From a bacterium (lineage in GTDB: Bacteria > Cyanobacteriota > Vampirovibrionia > Gastranaerophilales > JAILCC01), in contig JAILCC010000015.1 of NCBI GenBank assembly GCA_024680555.1, positions 1-64,000 of the forward strand: 64,000 nucleotides of DNA, written 5' to 3'. Under the pieces are notes generated by a model that saw only the letters and a program-made list of their open reading frames with translations, was not told the origin of the DNA and did no database searches. How positions within the stretch are numbered: the stretch's first letter is position 1; the number at the start of each line of letters is the position of its first letter. Below, piece after piece: positions 17,092 through 24,434 of this stretch. The translations under genes and the position numbers were made by a program.

Positions 17092-17956
17092 AGTTTGTTG
17101 TTTTTACACGAAAAACTTCCCAATTAGGATTTTGCGGTAGAGTGACTTCATTTTCATAAATTCCAAATACGCTTGAGCCGCTCCCTGACATCAATACACC
17201 TTTACAACCCGCATTTATAAGAATATTTTTAATTTCTTGTATCTCCGGAAACATATCAATGGCGGGTTTTTCAAGGTCATTGTATAAATACTCACACAGT
17301 TTTGATACTGAAAAGTCTTTTTTGAAAAGGTTGGCTATTTTTTTTGAATAGAATGCTTCTTTTTTTTCAAAATATTTTTCCGAAAACTTTTTATAGCATT
17401 GTGGAGTAGAAACGGAAATGTTTTTGGGCTTTATAATAACGACACTGAATTCTTTATGCGGGAGCTTTTCTTCAATAACTTCCCCCCTTGATGATAGCAG
17501 GCATGCGCCGCCTGCTAAACAAAAATTCAAATCAGAGCCTATATTTGCTGCTATTTGGTGAATTTTTTCCTCGGATAATTTGTTATTAAAAAGTTTATTT
17601 ATCCCTTTCAAGGCTGCTGCTCCGTCAGCGCTTCCGCCTGCAAGACCTGCCTCGGATGGAATGTTCTTTTCTATAAAAACTTCTATTTTGCAGCCTTTTT
17701 TTCCAAGTTCATCCAAATATGCCTGCAAAGCTTTATAGACGATATTTTTTTCATCATAAGGAATTTTGTCTGAATTCCCCGACAAAATGATTTGATTTTC
17801 TTTATCCGTTTTTGAAAGGTCAATAGTCAAATAATCAAACAGTGAAACGGTTTGCATAACCGTTGAAAGCCTATGAAAACCGTTAGGAAATTTATCAATA
17901 ATTTCAAGTGAAAGGTTTATTTTAGCGGGGGCGGCTATTTTAATTTTCTTGGTCAT
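17090..17956 (-). CDS. ispE: 4-diphosphocytidyl-2-C-methyl-D-erythritol kinase
   Basis: A 288-residue GHMP kinase of the MEP isoprenoid pathway. Signatures are A-P-A-K-I-N-L with catalytic Lys12, F-P-N-G-F-H-R-L, the ATP-binding A-G-L-A-G-G-S-A-D at 103-111 with catalytic Asp111, and the C-terminal glycine motif L-M-S-G-S-G-S-S. It phosphorylates CDP-methylerythritol. Its start overlaps the end of obg by 17 nt, indicating translational coupling. The length is normal. The MEP pathway fits a bacterium of cyanobacterial ancestry but does not prove it. Confidence 0.92.
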   Translation of the reverse strand: MTKKIKIAAPAKINLSLEIIDKFPNGFHRLSTVMQTVSLFDYLTIDLSKTDKENQIILSGNSDKIPYDEKNIVYKALQAYLDELGKKGCKIEVFIEKNIPSEAGLAGGSADGAAALKGINKLFNNKLSEEKIHQIAANIGSDLNFCLAGGACLLSSRGEVIEEKLPHKEFSVVIIKPKNISVSTPQCYKKFSEKYFEKKEAFYSKKIANLFKKDFSVSKLCEYLYNDLEKPAIDMFPEIQEIKNILINAGCKGVLMSGSGSSVFGIYENEVTLPQNPNWEVFRVKTTN

Positions 17957-19214
17957 AGTAGATAAACTCCACGTGAGAAACCACTACTGTATCGCCGTCT
18001 TTTGCCCCTTTTGCTTTCAATTCTTCAAACACACCCATATTTGTCAAAATGTTTTGAAGTCTTATAACCTGACGAGTATTTCGTATGTCTGTAACAGAAG
18101 CAAGACGTGCAACTTTTCCGCCTTGTACAACGAAAGTGTTTTTGTCTGCTTTAAATACTTCATATTCGCTATCATCGTTGTTTAGTGCTTCCAAATCTTC
18201 ATCTATTTCTACCTCAAACTCGGGATGCGGAATTTCATCAACTTTTTGATAAACAAAATACATCAATTCTTCAACGTTTTGTCCGGTTACGGCTGAAATG
18301 GCAAAAATATTATCGCCGTATTTTTGAAAATCTTTTTTGTATTTTTCAACGGTCTTTTCATCAACCGCATCAATTTTGTTTAAAACGATTATTTGATAAA
18401 TGTCGGCAAGCCTGCCGCCGTATTTTTTCAGTTCCTCATTGATTTTAAGGTAATTTTCTTCTGGATTTTCAAGGGTTAAATCAACAAGGTGAATTAAAAA
18501 TCTTGTGCGCTCAACGTGACGTAAAAATTCATATCCTAAGCCTACCCCTTCGCTTGCACCTTCGATAAGTCCGGGAATATCAGCAATAACAAAACCGTCA
18601 CCATTAGGTTTTTTGACAACGCCTAAATTCGGAACAAGGGTTGTAAAAGGGTAATCGGCAATTTTTGGTTTAGCTGCGCTCACTCTGCTTATGAAAGTTG
18701 ATTTTCCTGCATTTGGCAAGCCTAATAAGCCTACGTCTGCAATCAATTTCAATTCCAGTTCCAATTCCCTTTCTATTGAAGGTTCTCCGGGTTCGCAAAA
18801 TTGCGGTGCTCTCATTGTTGAGGTTGAAAATCTTGCATTCCCTCTGCCGCCTCTGCCGCCTTTTGCGACCATTGCGGTTTGTTCGGGCTGAGTGAAGTCC
18901 GCAATAAGCTTTCCTGTTTTTAAATCTCTTACAAGTGTTCCTAAGGGCACATGAATATATAGGTCATCTCCGCAACGCCCCATTTGGTTTTTGATTTTTC
19001 CATTTTCTCCGTTTACAGCTTTAAAAACAGATTTATATTTGAAATCTAAAAGGGTTGAAATGGCTTCATCGGCAACAAGATAAATATCTCCGCCTTTTCC
19101 GCCGTCACCGCCTGCCGGTCCGCCTTTGTCAACATACTTTTCACGGCGCCATGCAACCATGCCGTTTCCGCCTGCACCTGAGATTACTTTGATTTTTACT
19201 TTATCTATAAACAT
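17940..19214 (-). CDS. obg: GTPase Obg/CgtA
   Basis: A 424-residue Obg GTPase associated with ribosome assembly and stress control. The glycine-rich Obg fold occupies 1-158 (G-G-P-A-G-G-D-G-G-K-G-G). The G domain has G1 at 165-172 (L-P-N-A-G-K-S), G3 D-I-P-G at 212-215 and G4 N-K-I-D at 279-282. A C-terminal OCT domain follows from about 345, so this is the three-domain form. The start codon ATG 19214 has no Shine-Dalgarno sequence. A TACAAT box (19222-19227) lies only 7 nt upstream, suggesting a leaderless mRNA. ispE follows with an overlap. Confidence 0.95.
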   Translation of the reverse strand: MFIDKVKIKVISGAGGNGMVAWRREKYVDKGGPAGGDGGKGGDIYLVADEAISTLLDFKYKSVFKAVNGENGKIKNQMGRCGDDLYIHVPLGTLVRDLKTGKLIADFTQPEQTAMVAKGGRGGRGNARFSTSTMRAPQFCEPGEPSIERELELELKLIADVGLLGLPNAGKSTFISRVSAAKPKIADYPFTTLVPNLGVVKKPNGDGFVIADIPGLIEGASEGVGLGYEFLRHVERTRFLIHLVDLTLENPEENYLKINEELKKYGGRLADIYQIIVLNKIDAVDEKTVEKYKKDFQKYGDNIFAISAVTGQNVEELMYFVYQKVDEIPHPEFEVEIDEDLEALNNDDSEYEVFKADKNTFVVQGGKVARLASVTDIRNTRQVIRLQNILTNMGVFEELKAKGAKDGDTVVVSHVEFIYYDQEN

Positions 19215-19221
19215 ATCAGTT

Positions 19222-19227
19222 ATTGTA
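19222..19227 (-). promoter_or_regulatory. Putative -10 box of a leaderless obg promoter
   Basis: On the minus strand TACAAT is separated by 7 nt from the obg ATG. No ribosome-binding site is present. The -35 region is weak. Confidence 0.4.
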
Positions 19228-19298
19228 ATACAAAAATATATTAGGTAGGTTTAAAAACTTTCCCCCAAAAAAATGAACCTTTCCCATGCTGTTTTCGT

Positions 19299-19304
19299 TA
19301 TAAT
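19299..19304 (+). promoter_or_regulatory. Putative -10 box for the anti-sigma/sigma operon
   Basis: A perfect TATAAT (19299-19304) lies 32 nt before ATG 19337. This would be a housekeeping promoter for the anti-sigma/sigma/Spy-like genes. No convincing -35 was seen and an ECF-type autoregulatory promoter was not recognised. Confidence 0.4.
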
Positions 19305-19336
19305 AGTGAAAGGTGAAAATAAAAAGAGTAAAAACG

Positions 19337-19663
19337 ATGAACTGCGACAAATTTGAAAAATTATTTACACAAGAAGATGAAACAGAACTTTTGGAACACA
19401 TAAAAACTTGCGAAGAATGCCGCAAAGAGTATGAAAAATTCCAAAAGATAGGTTCACTCGTGAAGGAAGCAAAACCTTTGTTTGAAAAAGAAAAAGTAAA
19501 ATCTTTAACAAACAAAATTGCTCTTTCTATGGTGGCAGGAGTTTCGTTTTTTATTTTGACAGGATTTGTTATCTTGAGTTGGCTGCCTAATTATAACTAC
19601 GACAAGGCGGTAGAAAGCGATATATATCCTGTTGATGAATATGGATTAGTGGAATTATTCTAG
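19337..19663 (+). CDS. Zinc-finger anti-sigma factor (membrane-anchored)
   Basis: A 108-residue protein. The N-terminus carries the ZAS anti-sigma zinc motif: Cys3, His21, Cys25 and Cys28 (H-I-K-T-C-E-E-C). One membrane helix lies at about 60-83, followed by a short acidic extracytoplasmic tail. It would hold the ECF sigma factor encoded 1 nt downstream. An upstream in-frame GTG (19313) would add eight residues, but ATG 19337 is preferred because the motif follows it immediately. The anti-sigma gene precedes the sigma gene, as in cnrYXH-type loci and unlike the common sigma-first order. Confidence 0.8.
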   Translation: MNCDKFEKLFTQEDETELLEHIKTCEECRKEYEKFQKIGSLVKEAKPLFEKEKVKSLTNKIALSMVAGVSFFILTGFVILSWLPNYNYDKAVESDIYPVDEYGLVELF

Positions 19664-19664
19664 C

Positions 19665-20156
19665 ATGACAATAGAAAAATTTATAAGGAAGAATCGTCGT
19701 ACGATTCAGGGTACGATTGAGCAATTTGTTGATAAAGAAACAGCCAAGGACATTGAACAAGATGTCTACATGAAGCTGTGGAAAACTTCAACATACACAA
19801 AAAGCATGGCTTATATAAAAACTGTTGTCATAAACACATGCAAAGACTTTTTCCGCTCTAAAAATTATAAACTTTCAAATTTGAACAACGCAGATGATGA
19901 TGAACTTTTAAATATTCGTGATGAAAGGGAAAAAACAGAAGAACGAACCGATAATATTTTCAGACAAAAACAGATAAAACGTGCGGTAGACAAACTTCCG
20001 CCAAAGCTGAAAGAAGTGGTAATTTTATTTGATATTGAAGAGCTTTCTCAGGATGAAATATCTCAAAAGTTAAAATGTCCTGTCGGTACCGTAAAATCAA
20101 GGCTTTTTAAGGCAAGAAAGCTCTTGTACGAAGATTTACACGGGTTAATTGACTAA
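19665..20156 (+). CDS. ECF-type RNA polymerase sigma factor
   Basis: A 163-residue sigma-70-family ECF factor. Region 2 lies at about 8-75 (K-D-I-E-Q-D-V-Y-M-K-L-W, then the DNA-melting/-10 segment). An acidic linker follows, and region 4 lies at about 105-155 (L-P-P-K-L-K-E-V-V, then the helix-turn-helix G-T-V-K-S-R-L-F-K-A-R-K). It starts 1 nt after the anti-sigma stop, so the two are translationally coupled. It probably controls envelope or metal stress genes, including its downstream neighbour; the regulon is unknown. Confidence 0.9.
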   Translation: MTIEKFIRKNRRTIQGTIEQFVDKETAKDIEQDVYMKLWKTSTYTKSMAYIKTVVINTCKDFFRSKNYKLSNLNNADDDELLNIRDEREKTEERTDNIFRQKQIKRAVDKLPPKLKEVVILFDIEELSQDEISQKLKCPVGTVKSRLFKARKLLYEDLHGLID

Positions 20157-20170
20157 AAGGAGTAATAGAA

Positions 20171-20740
20171 ATGAAAAAAGTATTTACTATATCTGCCCTT
20201 ATGGCAAGTATGTTTCTGATTTCTTTAAATGTTTCTGCGGCTGATATGCATACAAAAGGTTTTATGGAACCGGCTATGCGTGCTCCGTCAGTAATTGAGG
20301 CAAATGCGCAACGTAAAGCTGAAATGGAAAAACGCAGAGCCGAAATCGATAGACGATTGGGTGTAACCGAAGAACAAAAGACTCAATTGAAAACAATTCA
20401 TGAAAAAGCAAAAATCGAAATTGCGCCAAAAGTCAGACAGCTTACTGAAGTTGAACATGAAATAGCCGTGCTTGAACATAAGCAAGTAAACAAAGAAAGA
20501 TATAATATAAACACTCTTGAGAATGTTCCTCTTTCCGGAAAATCACTGGAGCAGTTGAAAAATGAGCAAAAGGCCTTAAATGATGAGATACGCAAGATAA
20601 AAATGTCGCAATTTGAAGAATCCCAAAAAGTCTTTACTGATGAACAAAAGAAAGAATTGGAAAAAATGCGTCAGGAACGTGAGCGTGAAACAAAAAAAGC
20701 AAATAAAGATGCTCATTTGCGTATGCCTCCGAAATATTAA
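20171..20740 (+). CDS. Spy/CpxP/CnrX-like periplasmic protein
   Basis: A 189-residue protein with a signal peptide (about 1-23, ending A-L-N-V-S-A-A type). The mature part is highly charged and helical. Two LTxxQ-like segments occur: L-G-V-T-E-E-Q-K-T-Q-L near 64 and F-T-D-E-Q-K-K-E-L near 155, the hallmark of Spy/CpxP chaperones and CnrX/ZraP metal sensors. The gene starts 14 nt after the sigma gene behind AAGGAG, so the three genes form an operon. I infer the periplasmic stress or metal sensor/chaperone arm of this sigma system. Confidence 0.78.
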   Translation: MKKVFTISALMASMFLISLNVSAADMHTKGFMEPAMRAPSVIEANAQRKAEMEKRRAEIDRRLGVTEEQKTQLKTIHEKAKIEIAPKVRQLTEVEHEIAVLEHKQVNKERYNINTLENVPLSGKSLEQLKNEQKALNDEIRKIKMSQFEESQKVFTDEQKKELEKMRQERERETKKANKDAHLRMPPKY

Positions 20741-20768
20741 GATTTTATCTCCACACTATATGTGTAAT

Positions 20769-20808
20769 AGCGAAAGGCAAATGACTCCTCGCCTTTCGCT
20801 TATTTTTT
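20769..20808 (+). terminator. Rho-independent terminator of the sigma operon
   Basis: A 10-bp stem (AGCGAAAGGC at 20769-20778 with 20791-20800), a 12-nt loop and a T-rich tail follow the Spy-like gene. Confidence 0.85.
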
Positions 20809-20811
20809 GTT

Positions 20812-20817
20812 TATAAT
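20812..20817 (+). promoter_or_regulatory. Putative -10 box of a leaderless promoter for the amidase gene
   Basis: TATAAT at 20812-20817 lies 7 nt before ATG 20825. There is no Shine-Dalgarno sequence, and the box sits directly behind the previous operon's terminator. The -35 is poor. Confidence 0.4.
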
Positions 20818-20824
20818 AATGATT

Positions 20825-21586
20825 ATGAAAAACGAGTTAAAAATTCTCAGCCTTCAATTTGAGGCTATTGATGACAAGGACAAAAATTTAAAAAAAGCGG
20901 CGAAAATGCTTGATGAAAATTCTGACTTTGAGCCGGATATCGTTGTTTTGCCCGAATTGTGGAATGTCGGAATTTTTTATGAAAAGTTTAGAGCGCAGGC
21001 GGAAAATATTCCCGATGAAACAACGATGCTTTTATCAGGTCTTGCCGAAAGTTATAATACTTGCATAATTGGCGGAAGTATCGTTGAAAAAACATTTGAC
21101 GGCATGTTCTATAACACCTCTGTTGTTGTTGACAAAAGTGGTGCGGTTGTTGCTAAATACAGAAAAAATCACCTGTTTTCTCACTGCGGCAGTCAGGAAA
21201 ATAAATATTTGAATGCGGGCGAAGGTACTTGTACCTTTGATTTTGACGGTATAAAAATCGGTTTGGGAATTTGTTATGATATAAGATTTCCTGAACTGTT
21301 CAGAAAAATGATGAAAGAGGGTGCATCTGTTTTTGTTGTTCCTGCTGCATTTCCGCTAGAAAGAATTGAACAGTGGAACATATTAAATCAGGCAAGAGCT
21401 TTAGAAAACCTTGCCATACTTGTTTCTTGCAACCAATACGGTTCATCAAATTATATTTCTCCTTACGGAAAAATAAAAAGTTCTTCCAAATCGGGCGAAT
21501 GTGCCATGAGAAATGTCGTTGATATTAGAGAAGTTATCGAAGCAAGGTTGAATACTCCTTTTTTAAATGACATAAAGCACATGTAA
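20825..21586 (+). CDS. Carbon-nitrogen hydrolase (nitrilase superfamily, omega-amidase-like)
   Basis: A 253-residue nitrilase-superfamily amidase with the full triad: Glu44 (V-L-P-E-L-W), Lys114 (Y-R-K-N-H-L-F) and Cys150 (G-I-C-Y-D-I-R-F-P-E). The layout is closest to omega-amidase/YafV-type enzymes that hydrolyse alpha-keto acid amides, but substrate cannot be fixed from the sequence. In-frame ATGs occur at 20819 and 20825. Residues K-N-E-L-K-I-L begin the fold, and the position of the -10 box favours 20825 as both transcript start and start codon. The gene is monocistronic. Confidence 0.88.
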   Translation: MKNELKILSLQFEAIDDKDKNLKKAAKMLDENSDFEPDIVVLPELWNVGIFYEKFRAQAENIPDETTMLLSGLAESYNTCIIGGSIVEKTFDGMFYNTSVVVDKSGAVVAKYRKNHLFSHCGSQENKYLNAGEGTCTFDFDGIKIGLGICYDIRFPELFRKMMKEGASVFVVPAAFPLERIEQWNILNQARALENLAILVSCNQYGSSNYISPYGKIKSSSKSGECAMRNVVDIREVIEARLNTPFLNDIKHM

Positions 21587-21615
21587 ATTTTTGTAAAAAC
21601 GGATAGTACAAAAAT

Positions 21616-21670
21616 GTTTATTCGCCTGAAAAATGGGTATATAGAAATCAGGCAGCGGCGAAAAGTAAAC
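21616..21670 (+). promoter_or_regulatory. Folded element upstream of the hisA-IE gene
   Basis: GTTTA/TAAAC (21616-21620 with 21666-21670) and TTCGCC/GGCGAA (21621-21626 with 21657-21662) form an outer stem. An inner GCCTGA/TCAGGC pairing (21624-21629 with 21648-21653) competes for the same GCC. Two mutually exclusive folds are therefore possible about 140 nt before the his start codon. It could be a 3' UTR fold of the upstream gene or a leader element; no known riboswitch is recognised. Confidence 0.3.
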
Positions 21671-21811
21671 AAGTTTTCTTATTTAAGAATTAAGGGCTCG
21701 ATTTTGAGTGGTAGGTTTATCTCTTTCGTTAGCTGCCATTTTTCATGTTTATTATAATCTGCCCCCATGTTAGAATATACTCATGGAGTACATGACAAAG
21801 AGGAGCAAATT

Positions 21812-23035
21812 ATGATAATTCCAAGTATCGATATTATGGACGGAAAAGCCGTTCAACTTCAGCAGGGTGCTACAAAAATTCTTGAAAGAGAAAATGTTTT
21901 TGAATTGGCTGAATATTTTTCTCGTTTTGGCGAAATTGCGATAGTTGACCTCGATGCTGCTATGGGCAAAGGTGATAACCTTGAACTTATTAAACAACTT
22001 ATAAAAAAATACCCCGCACGTGTAGGCGGCGGTATTCGTACTGCCGAAAAGGCAAAAGACCTTATTGCATCGGGTGCAAAAAAAGTTATCATTGGGACTG
22101 CCGCTTCCGAACCTTTATTGATGCAATTGCCCAAAAATAATGTAATCGTTGCCATAGATACAAAACACGGCAAAATTGTTACCGAAGGCTGGATGAACAC
22201 AACAGAATTTAAGCCGGAAGAATACATAAACAAGTTTGATAATCTCTGTTCCGGTTATCTTTATACAATTGTTGAAAAAGAAGGTATGATGGGCGGAACC
22301 GATTTGGAAGCGATAAAAAGACTTAAAGATGTTACAAAAAATGACCTTACGGCTGCCGGCGGAATTTGTTCGCTCGAAGAAATTAAGGCTATTCATGATA
22401 TGGGCGTTCATTGTCAAATGGGTATGGCGATTTATACCGGCAAAATTAAACTTCCCGAAGCTTATGCTGCTATTTTAAAATTTGACGAAAAAGGTCTTAT
22501 CCCGACGATTGTCCAAGACGTAGATTCCAAACAGGTGTTGATGTTGGCTTATTCTAATAAAGAATCTTTGGATAAAGCATTTGAAACAGGTAAGGCTACA
22601 TACTACTCTCGCTCACGCCAAGAACTTTGGACAAAAGGTGAAACCTCCGGTAACACACAAGAATTGATTAATGTAAAATATGACTGCGACAAGGATGCAA
22701 TTCTCTTTACCGTAAGGCAAAAAGGTGTTGCGTGCCATACAGGCAGCTATTCTTGTTTTGGAGAAAAAGATTTTTGCATAAAAGATTTGGAAACGGTTTT
22801 GAAACAACGTTTGGCTGAACTTCCGGAAGGTTCGTTTACAACAAAACTTTTCAAAGATGAATTTTATTTGAAAAGAAAAATTATGGAAGAAGCTTTTGAA
22901 GTCGTGAACTTTGAACAAGGCGACGGCATAGGTTGGGAAGTTGCTGACCTTACCTACTTTGTTTTGACCTTTATGGTAAAACACGGATTGAGGGTAGAAG
23001 ACGTATTGTCTAACTTAGCCTCAAGAAGAAAATAG
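21812..23035 (+). CDS. HisA-HisI-HisE trifunctional fusion (histidine biosynthesis)
   Basis: A 407-residue fusion. Residues 1-225 are a HisA (ProFAR isomerase) barrel with catalytic-type Asp7 (P-S-I-D) and Asp116 (V-A-I-D-T-K-H-G) and R-V-G-G-G-I-R at 70-76. Residues 228-318 are HisI (PRA-CH): L-W-T-K-G-E-T-S-G at 272-280, the Asp-rich metal motif 291-295 and A-C-H-T-G. Residues 319-407 are HisE (PRA-PH) with M-E-E-A-F-E-V and W-E-V-A-D-L. The protein would perform steps 2, 3 and 4 of the pathway. Start ATG 21812 follows AGAGGAGC; the upstream in-frame extension from 21767 lacks a ribosome-binding site. HisIE is common, but its fusion to HisA is not one I know. Confidence 0.88.
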   Translation: MIIPSIDIMDGKAVQLQQGATKILERENVFELAEYFSRFGEIAIVDLDAAMGKGDNLELIKQLIKKYPARVGGGIRTAEKAKDLIASGAKKVIIGTAASEPLLMQLPKNNVIVAIDTKHGKIVTEGWMNTTEFKPEEYINKFDNLCSGYLYTIVEKEGMMGGTDLEAIKRLKDVTKNDLTAAGGICSLEEIKAIHDMGVHCQMGMAIYTGKIKLPEAYAAILKFDEKGLIPTIVQDVDSKQVLMLAYSNKESLDKAFETGKATYYSRSRQELWTKGETSGNTQELINVKYDCDKDAILFTVRQKGVACHTGSYSCFGEKDFCIKDLETVLKQRLAELPEGSFTTKLFKDEFYLKRKIMEEAFEVVNFEQGDGIGWEVADLTYFVLTFMVKHGLRVEDVLSNLASRRK

Positions 23036-23198
23036 GTGCTCCCGCACGGCATAGGCTGCCAATCATTGAAAACATCATATTTACCTAAAATGCCCCCAAG
23101 GGGTGTTGCGGGTTATGCATAGGGCGAAGTCCCGAAGTGACGATTGTGAAGTCTGCGACAAGCAAAGCTGTTTCAGCGTCTAATAAAGGAACAAAAAC
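23036..23198 (+). repeat. GC-rich, hairpin-rich intergenic element between his genes
   Basis: These 163 nt are visibly richer in G and C than their surroundings and contain no ORF. Short hairpins are present: CCCC-AA-GGGG near 23095, GGG-CGAAGT-CCC near 23122, and GCTG-TTT-CAGC near 23168. It looks like an intergenic repeat element or the leader of hisD rather than decayed coding sequence. A hisD ribosome-binding site (AAAGGA) lies at its end. Confidence 0.35.
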
Positions 23199-24434
23199 AT
23201 GCAAATAATAACTTCAAAAAATTTACCGACAGATTTTTATAACTACAAGGAATTTGAGGCGATTTCATCTGTTAATGAAATAATTTCAGATGTCAAAAAT
23301 AACGGTGATAGTGCAGTGAAAAAATACACCGAAAAGTTTGACGGTAAGGTTGAAAATATTGAAGTAACAAAAGCTGAAATTGAAGAAGCCCTAAAAATTG
23401 TTCCGCAAGAGGTTATTGAGGCTATAAAGTTAAGCATAAAAAACGTGAAAACCTTTGCCGAGGCGCAATTAAATTCAGTTAAAGAGTTTGAAGTCGAAAA
23501 TTGCGGAGTAAAACTTTCGCAAAAAATTGTACCGTTAGAACGTACCGGAGCGTACGTTCCCGGCGGAAATTATCCGCTGCCGTCGTCGGCAATTATGTCT
23601 ATTGTTCCTGCCAAAGTTGCAGGAGTAAAAGAAGTTATCATGTGTTCGCCCAAAATTCAGCCCGCAACGATTGTTGCGGGGTATCTCGCAGGTGCGGACA
23701 GAATTTTCAGAGTGGGCGGAGTTCAGGCTGTTGCTGCTATGGCATACGGAACTCAAAGTATTCCTAAAGTCGATAAAATTACTGGTCCGGGGAATAAATT
23801 TGTTACTTTTGCAAAAAAACAGGTCTTTGGCGTTTGCGGGATAGACTTTTTGGCAGGACCGTCAGAGGTTATGGTTATTGCTGATGAAAGTGCAAACGCA
23901 AAATTTGTTGCGGCTGATTTCCTTGCCCAATGCGAACATGATGCGGATGCAAGCGGAATACTTCTCACGACAAGTGAAAATTTTGCAAATGAAGTAAAAA
24001 CTCAGACGGAGGAATTTTTAAAAACGCTTAAAACTGCTGATATAGCTAAAAAAGCACTTGAGCATTCTTACATAATAATTGTTGATAATCTCAATGAAGC
24101 GGTTGAAATTGCAAACAAAAAAGCGCCCGAACACTTGGAAATTATGACAAAAGAAAATGAAAAACTGAAAGAAAAACTGACCTGCTACGGTTCACTGTTT
24201 ATCGGCGATTATTCGGCGGAAGTTCTGGGAGATTATTGTTCGGGTACAAATCACATTTTGCCTACAAATAAAGTTGCGAGATACAATGGCGGTTTGAGCG
24301 TATTTGATTTTATAAAAATTCTTACCTGTCAAGAAGCCGTAAATGCCGATGAAGTTACAAAAAATGCTTCTGTTCTTGCGGATACGGAAGGACTTATGGC
24401 GCATAAACTTGCAGCAGATGTAAGGGTGAAATAG
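23199..24434 (+). CDS. hisD: Histidinol dehydrogenase
   Basis: A 411-residue HisD, the last enzyme of histidine synthesis (histidinol to histidine, two NAD-dependent oxidations). Signatures are R-T-G-A-Y-V-P-G-G near 113, the family motif around G-P-G-N-K-F-V near 195, the zinc/catalytic segment A-Q-C-E-H-D-A-D, and A-P-E-H-L-E further on. Length is somewhat short against E. coli (434) but complete. It follows the HisA-IE fusion on the same strand after a 163-nt structured spacer. Its stop codon TAG overlaps by 1 nt the GTG start of the next membrane-protein gene. Confidence 0.93.
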   Translation: MQIITSKNLPTDFYNYKEFEAISSVNEIISDVKNNGDSAVKKYTEKFDGKVENIEVTKAEIEEALKIVPQEVIEAIKLSIKNVKTFAEAQLNSVKEFEVENCGVKLSQKIVPLERTGAYVPGGNYPLPSSAIMSIVPAKVAGVKEVIMCSPKIQPATIVAGYLAGADRIFRVGGVQAVAAMAYGTQSIPKVDKITGPGNKFVTFAKKQVFGVCGIDFLAGPSEVMVIADESANAKFVAADFLAQCEHDADASGILLTTSENFANEVKTQTEEFLKTLKTADIAKKALEHSYIIIVDNLNEAVEIANKKAPEHLEIMTKENEKLKEKLTCYGSLFIGDYSAEVLGDYCSGTNHILPTNKVARYNGGLSVFDFIKILTCQEAVNADEVTKNASVLADTEGLMAHKLAADVRVK

